A stretch of 64,000 nucleotides of DNA from Artemisia argyi (taxonomy: Eukaryota; Streptophyta; Magnoliopsida; Asterales; Asteraceae), in contig CM060703.1 in NCBI GenBank assembly GCA_030686995.1, forward strand, positions 120,076,861-120,140,860, written 5' to 3'. Under the pieces are notes generated by a model. It searched no databases. It had not been told where the DNA came from and saw only the letters and a program-made list of their open reading frames with translations. This document shows, piece by piece, positions 11,826 to 22,800 of the stretch. Position numbers and translations under genes: made by a program. Positions within the stretch are counted from its first letter, which is position 1, and each line of letters begins with the position of its first letter.

Positions 11826-13931
11826 TCAGGATACTTTGACGGTACGGTTCAAATGGGGAATTTCAGTTCTTAACCGTTGAGGGTATGGAATATTTGGTAT
11901 GTACATCACAAGTGATGGACATTCTTTAGATTTGACCACGTGATAATCCCTTTTTGTTATCTTGAACAGTTCATCGATTTTATTAGAAACGAAGACAGGT
12001 GGTGAATCTTTTTGATTTTTCAAAGGTTCATCAGATTTTCCACTCTTAGTGAATACGTCATTCACGTTCTCACTGTGAGCTGGAGGAGGTGGGTTAGTCA
12101 TACCATTTTGTTTTGAAGAAACTGGATTTTGCGGCTTAGACCATTCGTCTATCTTTCTTTCCAATTCTCCATTTCTCTTGGGTACCTTTGACATTTCTTT
12201 CCCATGCTCCTTAATCTCTTTTTCTTTTAAGACTTCCTTTTCAACGTCTCCAATTGCATTGAGTTTCTTGTTACCAACATGTTTTGACAATTCATCATGT
12301 GTAAACATCTTCTCTTTCACTAAGCGTTCAGTGGACGGGATGTGCACGGTGCAATCCTCAAGAAAAGGTGAAATGGTTGGTGAACTAATAATGATTGGGG
12401 TTGGCATGGTTGTAATGGGTTCCTCAATAACTTCAACATCACCCTTATCATGCTCGTTACGGATTGAGGGTGGTTTGTAGGCAAATTCATGTCCTGGATT
12501 GGATTCTGTTGTATGAGGAAGTGATTCTGTATGATGGACTTCTTTCTTTTCACCCAACTTCGTTTCCACCACATGGTTTTTCATACTCTCATTTTCTTCC
12601 AGCCATTCTCTCATCATCTCCTCCGGTGAGGTTTTAGTTTCTTTGTTTGGTCCAAAATATTGTGATGAAAGTGGTGTTTTATTTTGTGGCCAGAAATGAG
12701 GATGGTTATGGTTCGGGTTTTGGCTTGAGTAGGAGTATGAATTTTTTAGCTTTTGGTTGTGATATCTGTTATGATATCTTGCTTCATTAGGTTCAATCAT
12801 CAGCATGTCATTATCTATGTGGTATTCTGAAGCATTGTCATCTTCATCATCTCTATGAGCATCTCGTATCTCCTTCAGCTCTTGCCTTATCTTCTTGAAT
12901 TCTACGTCAATATTTCTGGTGAAAGCTTCTAATTTCTCAATCAATGTGGAATGATCGGCATTGATGTTGCTTACACCGGCGGAAACAACGGTTTTTGGTT
13001 TGGGAACGATTAGAGAATTTTTCGAGAAATCAAGCTTGAGTTGGACCTTGTCCTCAAGGATTTTGTAAGCTTCGTTGGGAGTATTATAGAGGAATATTCC
13101 TCCAGCATCGAGAATTCCTTCAGTTGGATTGTCGAAACCATGATAGAATGTTTGAATGATCGCTCCTTTGGTTAGACCGTGTCCATGACAAGTGTGAAGC
13201 ATATCTTTCATATGGAGCCAAGCATCAATGAGAGTTTCGTGATCGAGTTGTTGAAAGTTGTGAATGTCATTTAGGAGACGTTTAAACTTTGCGGGAGAAA
13301 AGTATCGGCTAACAAAAGCTTCTCTCATCTCTTCCCACGTAGAAATTGTTCCTTCATTTAATTCATTCAACCAAATGTTGGCTTCTCCGGACAATGAGAA
13401 AGGAAAAGTCCTCAATTTAACCGCTTCCTCTTGATTTTCACCATAATGGAATAGGTTACTAATCTCAAGAAAATCAGCTATGTGTCGGTGAGGATTGGAT
13501 CGGATTCTCCCTTCGAATTGATTCTCCCGAATCATTTGCATGTGGGTACAGTTGATATGGAAATTGTTTGGAAAAGGGCGTTGAATAATAGCGGAACTAG
13601 GTGTTGGTGCAACGGTCCTAGTGCTTGACCACATGGGTTGGTCATCGGGATCAATGATGGTTACAGGTAGGAAATCGGATTGAGTTTCAACTTTCTCTTC
13701 GATTATGTCGATTACCACAAAAAGTTCCTCGATGAATGGTGATTTTGGATAAAGTTTGGTTGATTCGATCTTTAAGGGTAAGATTGGTGTCTTATCGGGT
13801 TTACGAGTCCTCTTTTTGATTTTATGTTTAAGCTCGTAAAGTGGACTAACAAGTTGTTTACCCCATGAGTGTGAGTTAATACAAACCCGGAGCGATTCGT
13901 AAAATATCACAAAAAGTGAAAATAAAAACAT
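11826..13931 (-). CDS. Retrotransposon gag protein of element 1
   Basis: An uninterrupted frame of about 700 codons. The first ATG is at 13931; the frame also opens a few codons upstream with GTG. A retrotransposon-gag core lies at roughly residues 145-260 (PHRHIADFLEISNLF, LRTFPFSLSGEANIWLNEL, STWEEMREAFVSRYFSPAK, then YHGF), as in Athila/Tat gag proteins. It is followed by a charged linker with likely coiled coil (about 330-370), a His/Asn-rich stretch (about 390-430) and a long Glu/Lys/Pro-rich tail. No CCHC zinc knuckle and no protease motif are seen. The N-terminus is unusually hydrophobic (MFLFSLFVIF), so translation may really begin further in. Expected to form the particle that packages element RNA. 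An intact frame in an element without pol suggests recent or trans-supported activity. Confidence 0.85.
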   Translation of the reverse strand: MFLFSLFVIFYESLRVCINSHSWGKQLVSPLYELKHKIKKRTRKPDKTPILPLKIESTKLYPKSPFIEELFVVIDIIEEKVETQSDFLPVTIIDPDDQPMWSSTRTVAPTPSSAIIQRPFPNNFHINCTHMQMIRENQFEGRIRSNPHRHIADFLEISNLFHYGENQEEAVKLRTFPFSLSGEANIWLNELNEGTISTWEEMREAFVSRYFSPAKFKRLLNDIHNFQQLDHETLIDAWLHMKDMLHTCHGHGLTKGAIIQTFYHGFDNPTEGILDAGGIFLYNTPNEAYKILEDKVQLKLDFSKNSLIVPKPKTVVSAGVSNINADHSTLIEKLEAFTRNIDVEFKKIRQELKEIRDAHRDDEDDNASEYHIDNDMLMIEPNEARYHNRYHNQKLKNSYSYSSQNPNHNHPHFWPQNKTPLSSQYFGPNKETKTSPEEMMREWLEENESMKNHVVETKLGEKKEVHHTESLPHTTESNPGHEFAYKPPSIRNEHDKGDVEVIEEPITTMPTPIIISSPTISPFLEDCTVHIPSTERLVKEKMFTHDELSKHVGNKKLNAIGDVEKEVLKEKEIKEHGKEMSKVPKRNGELERKIDEWSKPQNPVSSKQNGMTNPPPPAHSENVNDVFTKSGKSDEPLKNQKDSPPVFVSNKIDELFKITKRDYHVVKSKECPSLVMYIPNIPYPQRLRTEIPHLNRTVKVS

Positions 13932-13946
13932 AATGAAAATGAACAC

Positions 13947-14587
13947 TAAGAAAAATCTTTTTGTATTTTTTTTAAGTTGAAGTAAACAAAAATAAGATTA
14001 ACTAAGATAAGAAAATCGTTACTATTATAACTACTAGATGTTTAAGAAAAATTAACTAATTACGACAAAACTTTTTTTTTTAACTTTTAATTAAAAGACG
14101 TTCAAAAATCTAAAAAGACAATTTTATAAAATAATTTATCAAAGAAACAAATAAGAAAAGGAAAATAACAAGAACACAAGAAAAATAAATCACACCTAAG
14201 GGTGGGTTGGGTGGTGTTTGAATCGAACTAAGGTGAAAAGGTAAAAATGGGTTTTGAAAAAAAAATGGGTTTTGTAAAAAGAAAAGGTTCAGCCAATCGG
14301 TTTGGTGGACAAGCCGATCGGTTGGATTGGGTTATTGGTTGAAAATGGTCTAACCGAATCGGATACGGGCTCGTACCGATCGGTTGGATTGGACTTTTGG
14401 GTCTAACCAATCGGTTGGATATTAAACCGGTCGGTTGGATAGCTCGGTAAATGTTTTTCTTTGTTATCCGATCGGATGGACGTTAAGCCGATCAGATGGC
14501 AGCTCGGATTTTTTTTTCGAAAGCAAAAACGAAACAACTAGGGAATGATTAAAGCATAGAAACAAAGCAAACAAAAACACAAACAAA
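13947..14587 (-). other. 5' leader of element 1 with CCGATCGGTTGG motif array
   Basis: Between PBS and gag. At about 14288-14505 there are roughly eight diverged copies of an AGCCGATCGGTTGGATT-like word containing the palindrome CCGATCGG, spaced 20-60 bases apart. Similar copies lie in the LTRs (5271-5306; 15976-16010). Confidence 0.75.
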
Positions 14588-14605
14588 TCCCCGGCAACGG
14601 CGCCA
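14588..14605 (-). other. Primer binding site (tRNA-Asp), element 1
   Basis: Plus strand reads TCCCCGGCAACGGCGCCA, the 3' end of plant tRNA-Asp(GTC) including CCA. The element's sense strand is thus fully complementary over 18 nt. It is separated from the LTR by six bases (AGTTTT in sense). Confidence 0.93.
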
Positions 14606-14611
14606 AAAACT

Positions 14612-16466
14612 TGATGTGTCTCGCGACTACTAGTTTTAAATTTATAACACGAATTACCGGATAAAGTTAAGAACAACCGGGCAAGTATGACCCTTTCGTA
14701 TGTAGTTAGTTTTGGTTGGTAAGCCGAGGTCGTTCACTAGGATTTGGGTGTTTTCAATTGTGAAGAATCTATGTAATAGTAAACAATAAAAAGATGGTAA
14801 TAGGTTGTCACGATCCAAAATACCATATAAGCAATAAGTAACACGAAAATGATGATTATGTAAATTCAATAAGATTAAAAATTACACTTGCTTAGACTAG
14901 TTTACTACTTAATGACACACATGATTGTGATAACTTTTGATAACATGTTGGTTGTGATAATTAGATGGTGGTCTATTCTATTGTTCTTACAAATTAAACT
15001 TTGGCCAAGATCTTAGTTTATAAAAACAAGCTTTAGGTGTAAACCAATCAATTCAAGATCCATCCAAGGTTCATAAGGTATGGTGAATATCTTAAACACA
15101 AGAACAAACTCTTATTACAAATCAAATACTCTTAGGAAATGGTCATTACAAAACGTAACCCATTTATAGACAAAAAGGTTACAATTGTTTATAAACATCT
15201 AAACTTTCGTCCAACTAAAGGTTTACAAACAATCTAGTTTGATGTTATAAAAGCATTCTCATTACAATCATACTTCTTGTTTCTTTGTTTAGTCAAGAAT
15301 AATTATGGTGAAAAACAATCATTCATAGACAAATGATTATAACTAGTTGAATAATAACAAATCTTTCGACCCTTGAAACTATTATCAATTAGTTAACCTT
15401 GGCTCAACAAACGTCACTATGAAACTTAAGGTAAAATTGGTTCTTAGGATTGACTTGACATTGAATTAAAACATGTTATCACAATCATAAGCAAACCATT
15501 AAATAATAAACATCATCTAAGCAAGTGCACAAAGTCACTAGCCACTCATAGCAAACATGAACATAAACTCTGAATTTTGAACATTAGAAATCATAATTAA
15601 AAGTCTTACAATGATTGAAATAAGATAACAAATGATGTAGTAATGATGCCTCAAGTATTGGTGATGACTTCTTGATGTTTTGACCTCCAAATGATAACTT
15701 CTTGGACCTCCAAAGTTTCCTGGGATTTTATGGACGAATTTTGGTATAAGAGGGAGTAATGGTGGTAAGAGAAGTGTTCTCTCAAGTTGAGATAGAGAGA
15801 AATGGTAAGTGATGATTAGAAATGAATTTAAAGGTCTTTATTTATACTCTTCTCAAGGCCTAGGGGTCATCAATGCTCAACTTGGTGACCAAGTAGTTTA
15901 GAAGGACCTAGAATACCAAAAAGAAGAGCCTAGAATCGAGCCAAATGAGATCTCAAAAATCTGTACGAGGGCTCCATCCGTCCGGATGGTCATCCATCCG
16001 ATCGGTTGGGCAAAAGTCATAAACATGAAAGTTATAGATCTTTCTCTTAGCTTTCCGTGGCCGCAATCGGGGGGTCAAACGGAGTCCGTATGCTCAAGTT
16101 ATGGTCGAAATGGTGAAGGTGTGTCGGGAACAACGAGTCTTCCAATAATTCTTCGTTTTAGCTTATTTTCTTCATTTCTTTTCTCGTTTTCCCTCTTGTA
16201 CTTTATTTTTGAGCCTTTTGAGTGACAACTTCATGACTTTTATCTTCTCGAACATACTCCAAGAGACTTGAATGAGTCGGGAATTCTTCGTACATGCATA
16301 AATTTTCGGTTTTGTTCATTTCTTCGTCTTTTTCATCATTTTCTTGTATTTAGCTTCCATGAACCTAGAACACGAATTATGCTCAATTAAGTACCATAAG
16401 TTCATAAAAGTGATCATAAAATCCACAATAACGCTCCTAAAAACATGTTAATTTTGAGCGTTATCA
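14612..16466 (-). repeat. 5' LTR of element 1
   Basis: 1855 bp, paired with 3907-5762. Minus-strand TATA box (TATAAATA) near 15840. TSD GCACA follows at 16467-16471. Confidence 0.92.
14696..14723 (+). other. tRNA-Asp 5'-arm-like segment near the PBS, element 1
   Basis: TCGTATGTAGTTAG...TTGGTAAG, 91 bases from the PBS on the LTR side. This is nearly the same distance as the much clearer match in elements 2 and 3 (87 bases). Gapped match, moderate support only. Confidence 0.5.
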
Positions 16467-16471
16467 GCACA

Positions 16472-17391
16472 CACCAGCCACTCAAAGCAATTGAATCAAA
16501 TAAAACCAACCAAGGGAGCCTATATATTTACTTACGTTACTTTGTTAATGAACCAAATAAGATTTGTATTAGCAAATGAGATCACAAAAATTAAAATAAA
16601 CCATAAAATATCTATAATACTGATTTACAAACAACAATGACTTTAGAACCGTAACCATGTCAAGCATGCTCAAATATTGTGTATCTTGTTTGATTGTTTT
16701 TTCGCCATTGAATCTATCTACTGTTATCAATTATTGAAGTTATAAGTTCAATGTGTTGATAGATAAGTTTATTTATAGAGTTTTAAGGTGTGAAAAATAT
16801 GGAATAAATAATTTATTTGATATAATTTTATTATAGATAAGGATTACACTTATCTATTAAACATAATTTTGTAATGTATATGTTGTATATCACGTTATAA
16901 TTCTAATGGTTTTATAATTTTCACGTTATAAATCTAAATATTTTATACATTCTCAATTTTTTAGGATTAATACATGACCTTATTTATATAGTTTGAAGAT
17001 AAGCATAAAATGGAATTGTTTATTTATTTGGCATACTATATTATCATATATAAAGATTACATTGACCTCTTAAATAGTGATATTGTTTACTTGTATTTAT
17101 AGACTTTGATTCCTGTAAAAATTTTCATGAATATATACTTATTAAAAATATGAAAAACATATTTTATTGTTTTTATGTTGTAATTTTGGAACATTGTCAA
17201 CAAGCAATTATAAATTTTCAACACAATAACAAACATAAACACATTAAGCTTCAAATTGTCACAATAAACAAAATAATTTACTCACATCAACATTTATAAA
17301 TTTGATTCATACTACATATAAAATAAAAATAAAAAACATCCATTTACCAGGGTAAAAACCCTTTACCCAAAAAAAAAAAAAAAAAAAACAT
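16472..17391. other. AT-rich intergenic stretch
   Basis: No coding region, terminal repeat or RNA gene recognised. A 19-base A-run ends near 17390. Confidence 0.5.
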
Positions 17392-17832
17392 TTATTTGTC
17401 TTGTGATGAGAATGCCAAATGCATCTCATCATATGAATAACACTCTCGATCCTCTCCATCTTTCTCGCCAGCTTCATCAACAACAACATCAATTTTGGTT
17501 TTTGTTTTCTTGGACTTCCTATACTCTTTGACACCCTTCAATAACTCTTTCAGTCTCTTTTCTCCAGCCTTTCTTTCAGCCCTTTTTTCGCCTTTCTCTT
17601 CCCATTTTCTCTTCTTTGTGGCTGCTACTTCTGCAACCATCCAATCATAGATAGAAGCTATTGTTTCTTCTGCAGCAACATTATTGTTAACTTCGTCAGC
17701 AGTTGTATTAATTGAGAAAATCAAAATATGAAGCACATACTTAATTATTGTTAGTTATATTTTAGAAATATGAAATGTTGTTACCATACCTATGATCTGT
17801 TGTGCCTGAGCATTGTTGTTGTTTTTAGCCAT
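17392..17832 (-). CDS. Hypothetical Lys/Glu-rich protein, two exons
   Basis: Model: exon 1 17832-17790 (ATG GCT AAA AAC..., MAKNNNNAQAQQI), intron 17789-17691 (GTATGG...GAAG), exon 2 17690-17392. The joined frame is 342 bases, 113 residues. Its centre is strongly basic/acidic (KKRKWEEKGEKRAERKAGEK, then a coiled-coil-like LKELLKGVKEYRKSKKTK), giving a possible nuclear signal, and ends in an acidic tail. I do not recognise the family. The splice consensus and the kept phase argue for a real or recent gene; the acceptor context is weak. It may belong to a transposon, since the surroundings are mobile DNA. Confidence 0.4.
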
Positions 17833-18229
17833 TTGATTGCTATTGATAACAGTGAGACGCCTGAAAAAAAAAAGAGTATGTGATACTGTGTATGGTTACT
17901 TGGATTAAAACCACCCTGACAAGTATTTAACACTAAGTTTGGAATACAAAGAGTCTAATATTAATTCGTAATTTAATTATGGAATTGTGTATATTTTCCA
18001 AAAAAATCATGTACAAAACGTGGAAGATAAGTGTGGTAATTTCTCAAAATGAAATTTGTAAATATATAAGTTAGGATTGATAAATATAAGATCAAATAAG
18101 TGTGGTAATTTCTCAAAATGAAATATGTAAATTCAGTGAACAAAATTTATTGTTTATAACTTGCAAAATATTTTAAAAAATCTTAAAATATGTTTTCTTA
18201 ACATATAAGTGAAAAAATTATAAGATAAC

Positions 18230-18448
18230 CAGTGGCGAAGCTAGAAAATTTTCAGTGGGGGGTCGGGATCTAAATTTTTTTTTCCTAACGCTATTTTTCG
18301 GGTAATACTGAAATTTTTGGGGGTCGAAACCAAATATACCGAAATTTTTCTACACGAAAACTATATACCCCTTACATCCCAAAAAAAATTTCGGGGGCTC
18401 GAGGCCCCCCCCCCCCCCCCCCAGCGCCCCCATGTAGCTGCGCCCCTG
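18230..18448. mobile_element. hAT-type MITE
   Basis: Terminal inverted repeats CAGTGGCGAAGCTAG and GCTGCGCCCCTG, of the common CAGGGGCGGAGC hAT type, flanked by 8-bp duplications AAGATAAC and ATGATAAC (7 of 8 match). The 219-bp body is non-coding with a C-run near 18405-18422. It would need a hAT transposase supplied elsewhere. A larger relative is at 35593-36557. Confidence 0.8.
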
Positions 18449-18941
18449 ATGATAACCATATAATATTATAAGATATGTTAACATAACAAATACGATCACA
18501 TTATACATGATAATGATAAAGGTTTTTAGACTTCTAAAACGCAAGAAAATTATATGATAACCATAAAATATTGGAAGATATGTTAATATAGCAAATACAA
18601 TCTCAGTATATATGATAAAGGTTTATAGACTTCTAAAACGGAAGAATATTTCTAAAAACTAAAAAAAATATAATATATGTTAACGTAACAAATACAGTAA
18701 AAGATATTATACTCAAATAACTTATGATTATGAAATATAAAGACATGCATGAAAATTATAATATTAACATTTTGATAACATATTCGATATTATATATCAG
18801 TAGATAAATATGGTATATGGAAATTAGTTTAAATTTAATATAAATCCATCACGAATTATATATCTTGTAGATACCTGTAAATGCTTATTTGATTTCATGA
18901 AAACATACAACTTCATGCGTGTTTGATTAAATATTATTTCG

Positions 18942-19244
18942 ATGGGTCGTGAGTATTTCTCTCCATTAAATGTAGCAAACAAAAGGCCAAGAAGTGGTTC
19001 TTCATCAGAAGATACATCTATAAATTCGAATATAAGCCCAGGTGTTGTGAGGTATTTTTTACCTGGGGCTTATCTTGATCAGCTCAATAGACTAATAAGA
19101 TTATTGAAAGCAGAAAATGTTAGCGATGAACAAAGAGTGACGGGACATCAAGAGGCAATCAATCAACGAAATAAGAAAATAACACAGTATCAAGAGACGA
19201 TAGTCGATGTTAAAAAGCATATGGACTATTATAATAGCTTGTGA
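18942..19244 (+). CDS. Hypothetical 100-residue protein
   Basis: ATG-initiated frame beginning MGREYFSPLNVANKRPRSGS, with a Ser-rich, basic N-terminal part (possible nuclear signal KRPR) and a C-terminal half with heptad-like leucines and charged residues (DQLNRLIRLLKAEN) suggesting a coiled coil. No family recognised. It lies in AT-rich, transposon-dominated DNA with no visible promoter. Base composition is more gene-like than the surroundings, so it may be a remnant exon. Confidence 0.3.
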   Translation: MGREYFSPLNVANKRPRSGSSSEDTSINSNISPGVVRYFLPGAYLDQLNRLIRLLKAENVSDEQRVTGHQEAINQRNKKITQYQETIVDVKKHMDYYNSL

Positions 19245-19802
19245 TTTCGTTTCTATGCCGTGTTATTTATTATTGTTTTTATAAACCTTCAACGTTAGTA
19301 TACTTTGATTTTACTTATATGATTTCGTGTTACATTTTAAGCGTTTATCATTTCATTGATTTAGATACCATAATATTTTTCACTCGTTTGTTATATTCCT
19401 TTTCGTCATAATATTTTAAATAATTCGATGTTCTATCTAAAATGTTATAGAGGCATGTCATAACTTTAGGTATGATACCATATATAAATATTTTGCACAA
19501 TGATTAAAATACAATGTTATTGGTTGTTTTTAACAGTTATATGTAATTTTTGTTAAAGATAACATGCAACACATGCATAATATTTGTCACCAATTAATAC
19601 GAATTAATGCGTATCCAATGTTACATAAATTTTTAAGGTAAACTTCATATCACAAATATACTGATAATATAACACAAGTAACAAAGTCAAATCATAATAA
19701 AATATAATAAACAAACACATCTCTTTTTAGCAAGTATATTGTGCATTGGCAAAAAAATAAAAATTTTAAAAAGATAAAAAGTTCAATTTTGATTCATAGC
19801 AT
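19245..19802. other. AT-rich stretch without recognisable features
   Basis: Nothing coding or repetitive that I can name; probable spacer downstream of the RPA-like pseudogene. Confidence 0.4.
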
Positions 19803-22800
19803 TCAATCTTTTCCAGTCCCACTCTCACCATCTTTTTTGAAAGATTCATCGGTTTTATAAGCTGATGAATCCAACATCGAGTGTGGCCTCTTTCGATTGT
19901 TTCCAGATGATTGCACACTCGACGGGCCATTTTCATTTGCCACACAACTGTCCTTGTCAGGATTGCAAGTAAATTCATCCACATTTTCCTGCATCATTTG
20001 CCAAAGTGTAGTTAGGTTGCTATAGGTGTATTGTAAAGCAAGTATGTTCACCAACTACACAAGCGAATGCAATGTTTAATACGTCAATGTTCATTGGCTC
20101 AATGCTTGTGACATTGGTCTCAAAGATCTATAATGTAAAAAAAAATATAGGTTACACGATTTGATATGCAAAACTTAAAAATGGTTAAATATATATAAAT
20201 ATAAAAAATGTTATTCATTTATGATACCTCACGGTCAATATTTGATGTCAAATCATTTTTCTCAGCCTCTTCATGTTCAACATGCTCCACTTCATTTTCT
20301 TTGTCATGATTTTCATTGCTTGAATCCCGGTGTCAAAAACTAACATATTCTTCTTCGTCATCGGAATACTGTATTCCACATCGGTCATTTTCATTAATGC
20401 CATTCCTATATTCAATATTTTGCTCTTCATCGTCCGAGTACCCCATCTCATCCGAATCACCATGTTTGTCATCTTCATCATTACAATGTTCATATTCAGA
20501 ATCATATTCACCATCCACGACATGATGGAAATCATCTTCAGAGTTTTGTGATGCGTCTTCTTGAGTCTCATAATCGTCCTCCTAAAGGTTTTTACAAAAA
20601 CGAAAAAATATTTTTTTATAAAAAAGTAAATTACATGCTTCAGCTTTTATATATCTAAAAATGCTTTAATTAGTAAAAAAAATACTGAACAACAAACCTT
20701 TTCTTCCATAAAACCTTTTTTAAAATAATTTGTTATATCAATGTCTTCTGTCACCTTTTCAGCTCGATAGATGTGACTGTTGTTGTTGTGGTTAAAGTCA
20801 GTATATTTCACTTTAAAAAGATATTTCTTCCCGGTAACCTGATTTAAATCGTCCGGAAAGTACTGATCAGTATCCATGCCCTGTTCCTCCATGATCTCCC
20901 ATGCTGTTAAGTTTATCATCTTATTTACAATGTTATCAAAAATAACAACTTGTGCAGAACCGCTATCATCGAATATTCAGACAATGATCTTGAACCTTGA
21001 AGTTTAACAAACATACATTAGTATCAAGTAATAATCAAAGGATATACATACATAGTAATATAATTTTATAGAGTGTATATCGTACTTAGAAGCAACCGCA
21101 TATGTATCTCCATGCTTCTTGCAAAGCCACAATTGTTTCGTCTTTCTTGAACTTGTTGCTTTTGAAGTAATTGGTGTTACTCTGCTGCCACATGTCTTGC
21201 ACCCAGTGTATGCCCAACCACTATCATATTGTATGCTATATATCGTTGCATACATAACACAACACGTATCCTGGTTTTCTTTTTTTTAGAAAGTATTATT
21301 TAAAAATTGAGTGTTCCAAATAAAGTATTCACTCAGTACAAAGCTATTTGACAACACATAATAAAACAAAATTAAATAACACTTATTGGTTCAATATCAC
21401 GAATCATGCCAACAACTTGCTTGACACACCCGTGCATGAACTCTGCAGGTGTCACAACATGGGTACCTTGATAACATGGTTCGATTTGGAATCGCGCTGG
21501 ATCATACCCATCTTGTTGCTCGTAACTGTGGATCGAATATTTGTTTTTTTAGTTAATCATAACCGACAGATGTACTGCAAGTTAAATTAAACATTTACCT
21601 TTCTCGGAAACTTAGCAATTGTGGAACATCCCTGTTTATAAAAATCTTCGAGCCAAACAAAGCATTGTGTACTGTTGGTTTGTCTGCATTGTATATAAGT
21701 TTGATTACATTACAATATGTGGGTTAACAAAATAGGGAAAAAATATAATTAAAGGATATACAACAATCAAAAAATGAAATAACACGATGCAAAACTTACT
21801 ATCCCAGTATTTAACTTTTCCAAGCATTAAGATAAAGTCAATATGATTATGTTCCTGAAACCTTTCTTCGTAATCTTCCCACAGCAACGCCCAATTATCC
21901 CAAAATGTACAATCAAGCCTTAAAGATCTGCATAGTTTTTGAAAATTAAATGGTAATACATGTAAATTGCATCATGGAAAAAATAAAAATTCGTATAGAT
22001 TTAGAATAACTCACTTACTTAGCGTCTTCAACGACAACTGACCTACGTATTTTTTGCCCCCATGACTATTCACCTCAAAAATATTTCCAACACCTACAAC
22101 AGTTCCAATTATATATGCCAATTCAATAGCATGATTAGGTTGGTTGAATTAAATAAAAATTATTAATAGCCATACAAAATATGCATAAAAATAGTGCATA
22201 CCGTCACAATCGTGCTCGTGATACTCATAGTCTGTATCCAAGATACGCGTAAATGGCTTATCAATGAACCCTAGATAGTTTGTGTCTATATGGTCAGCAC
22301 GGGTAACATCGGTCCCTTTGTAAAAATTAGGCTTCCACTTGTGTGGTACCAAAGGCAACCTTCCACCATTTTCAGCTACACCAAAGTTTGATATGACGTA
22401 ACATTGACCCTCTTATAGAAGAGGGTCAAATTTAAACATCAGTTCCTTTTTTATGTATACTTGAATATGGTTGCACTGTCAAAAAAAATTGAAAAGTTCA
22501 GAATGTTTGTTAACCATGCACGAAAACAAAGTATCATGAAGGTATTAAGAATACCTCTTCATCCTGGAAAACAAAATCCAAACTCATTCAGCCTATGAGA
22601 GAGCCAAATCGATATGCATCTTCCTTTAATTGCCATGTTAATAATCATAGGATCGACATCTTTAATTAAAGTCATTCGTCGTTCTGACAGGCTCATCCCT
22701 GAAAATTTGCAACAATCCTATATAGCAGCCGAATGTATTTAAATAAAAATATATGATTGATAATAAACAAATACTAAAACTCGTGTACGACCACCAGAAG

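Larger units (their letters stand above)
3907..16466 (-). mobile_element. LTR retrotransposon, element 1 (gag-only, Ty3/gypsy, Athila/Tat-like)
   Basis: A complete 12.56-kb insertion transcribed on the minus strand. Two LTRs of about 1.86 kb (3907-5762 and 14612-16466) begin TGAT and end ATCA and are flanked by a perfect 5-bp TSD. Next to the right LTR is an 18-nt primer site complementary to the 3' end of plant tRNA-Asp; next to the left LTR is a purine tract. Internally there is one long gag frame but no protease, reverse transcriptase or integrase, and a nested 3.45-kb insertion lies in the 3' spacer. It is therefore non-autonomous as it stands. Scattered mismatches between the LTRs make it older than element 3. 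The gypsy class rests on gag similarity and the tRNA-Asp PBS. Confidence 0.92.

Noticed and set aside
12178..12574. ORFs overlapping the gag of element 1 in other frames
   Set aside because: Shadows of the long gag frame.
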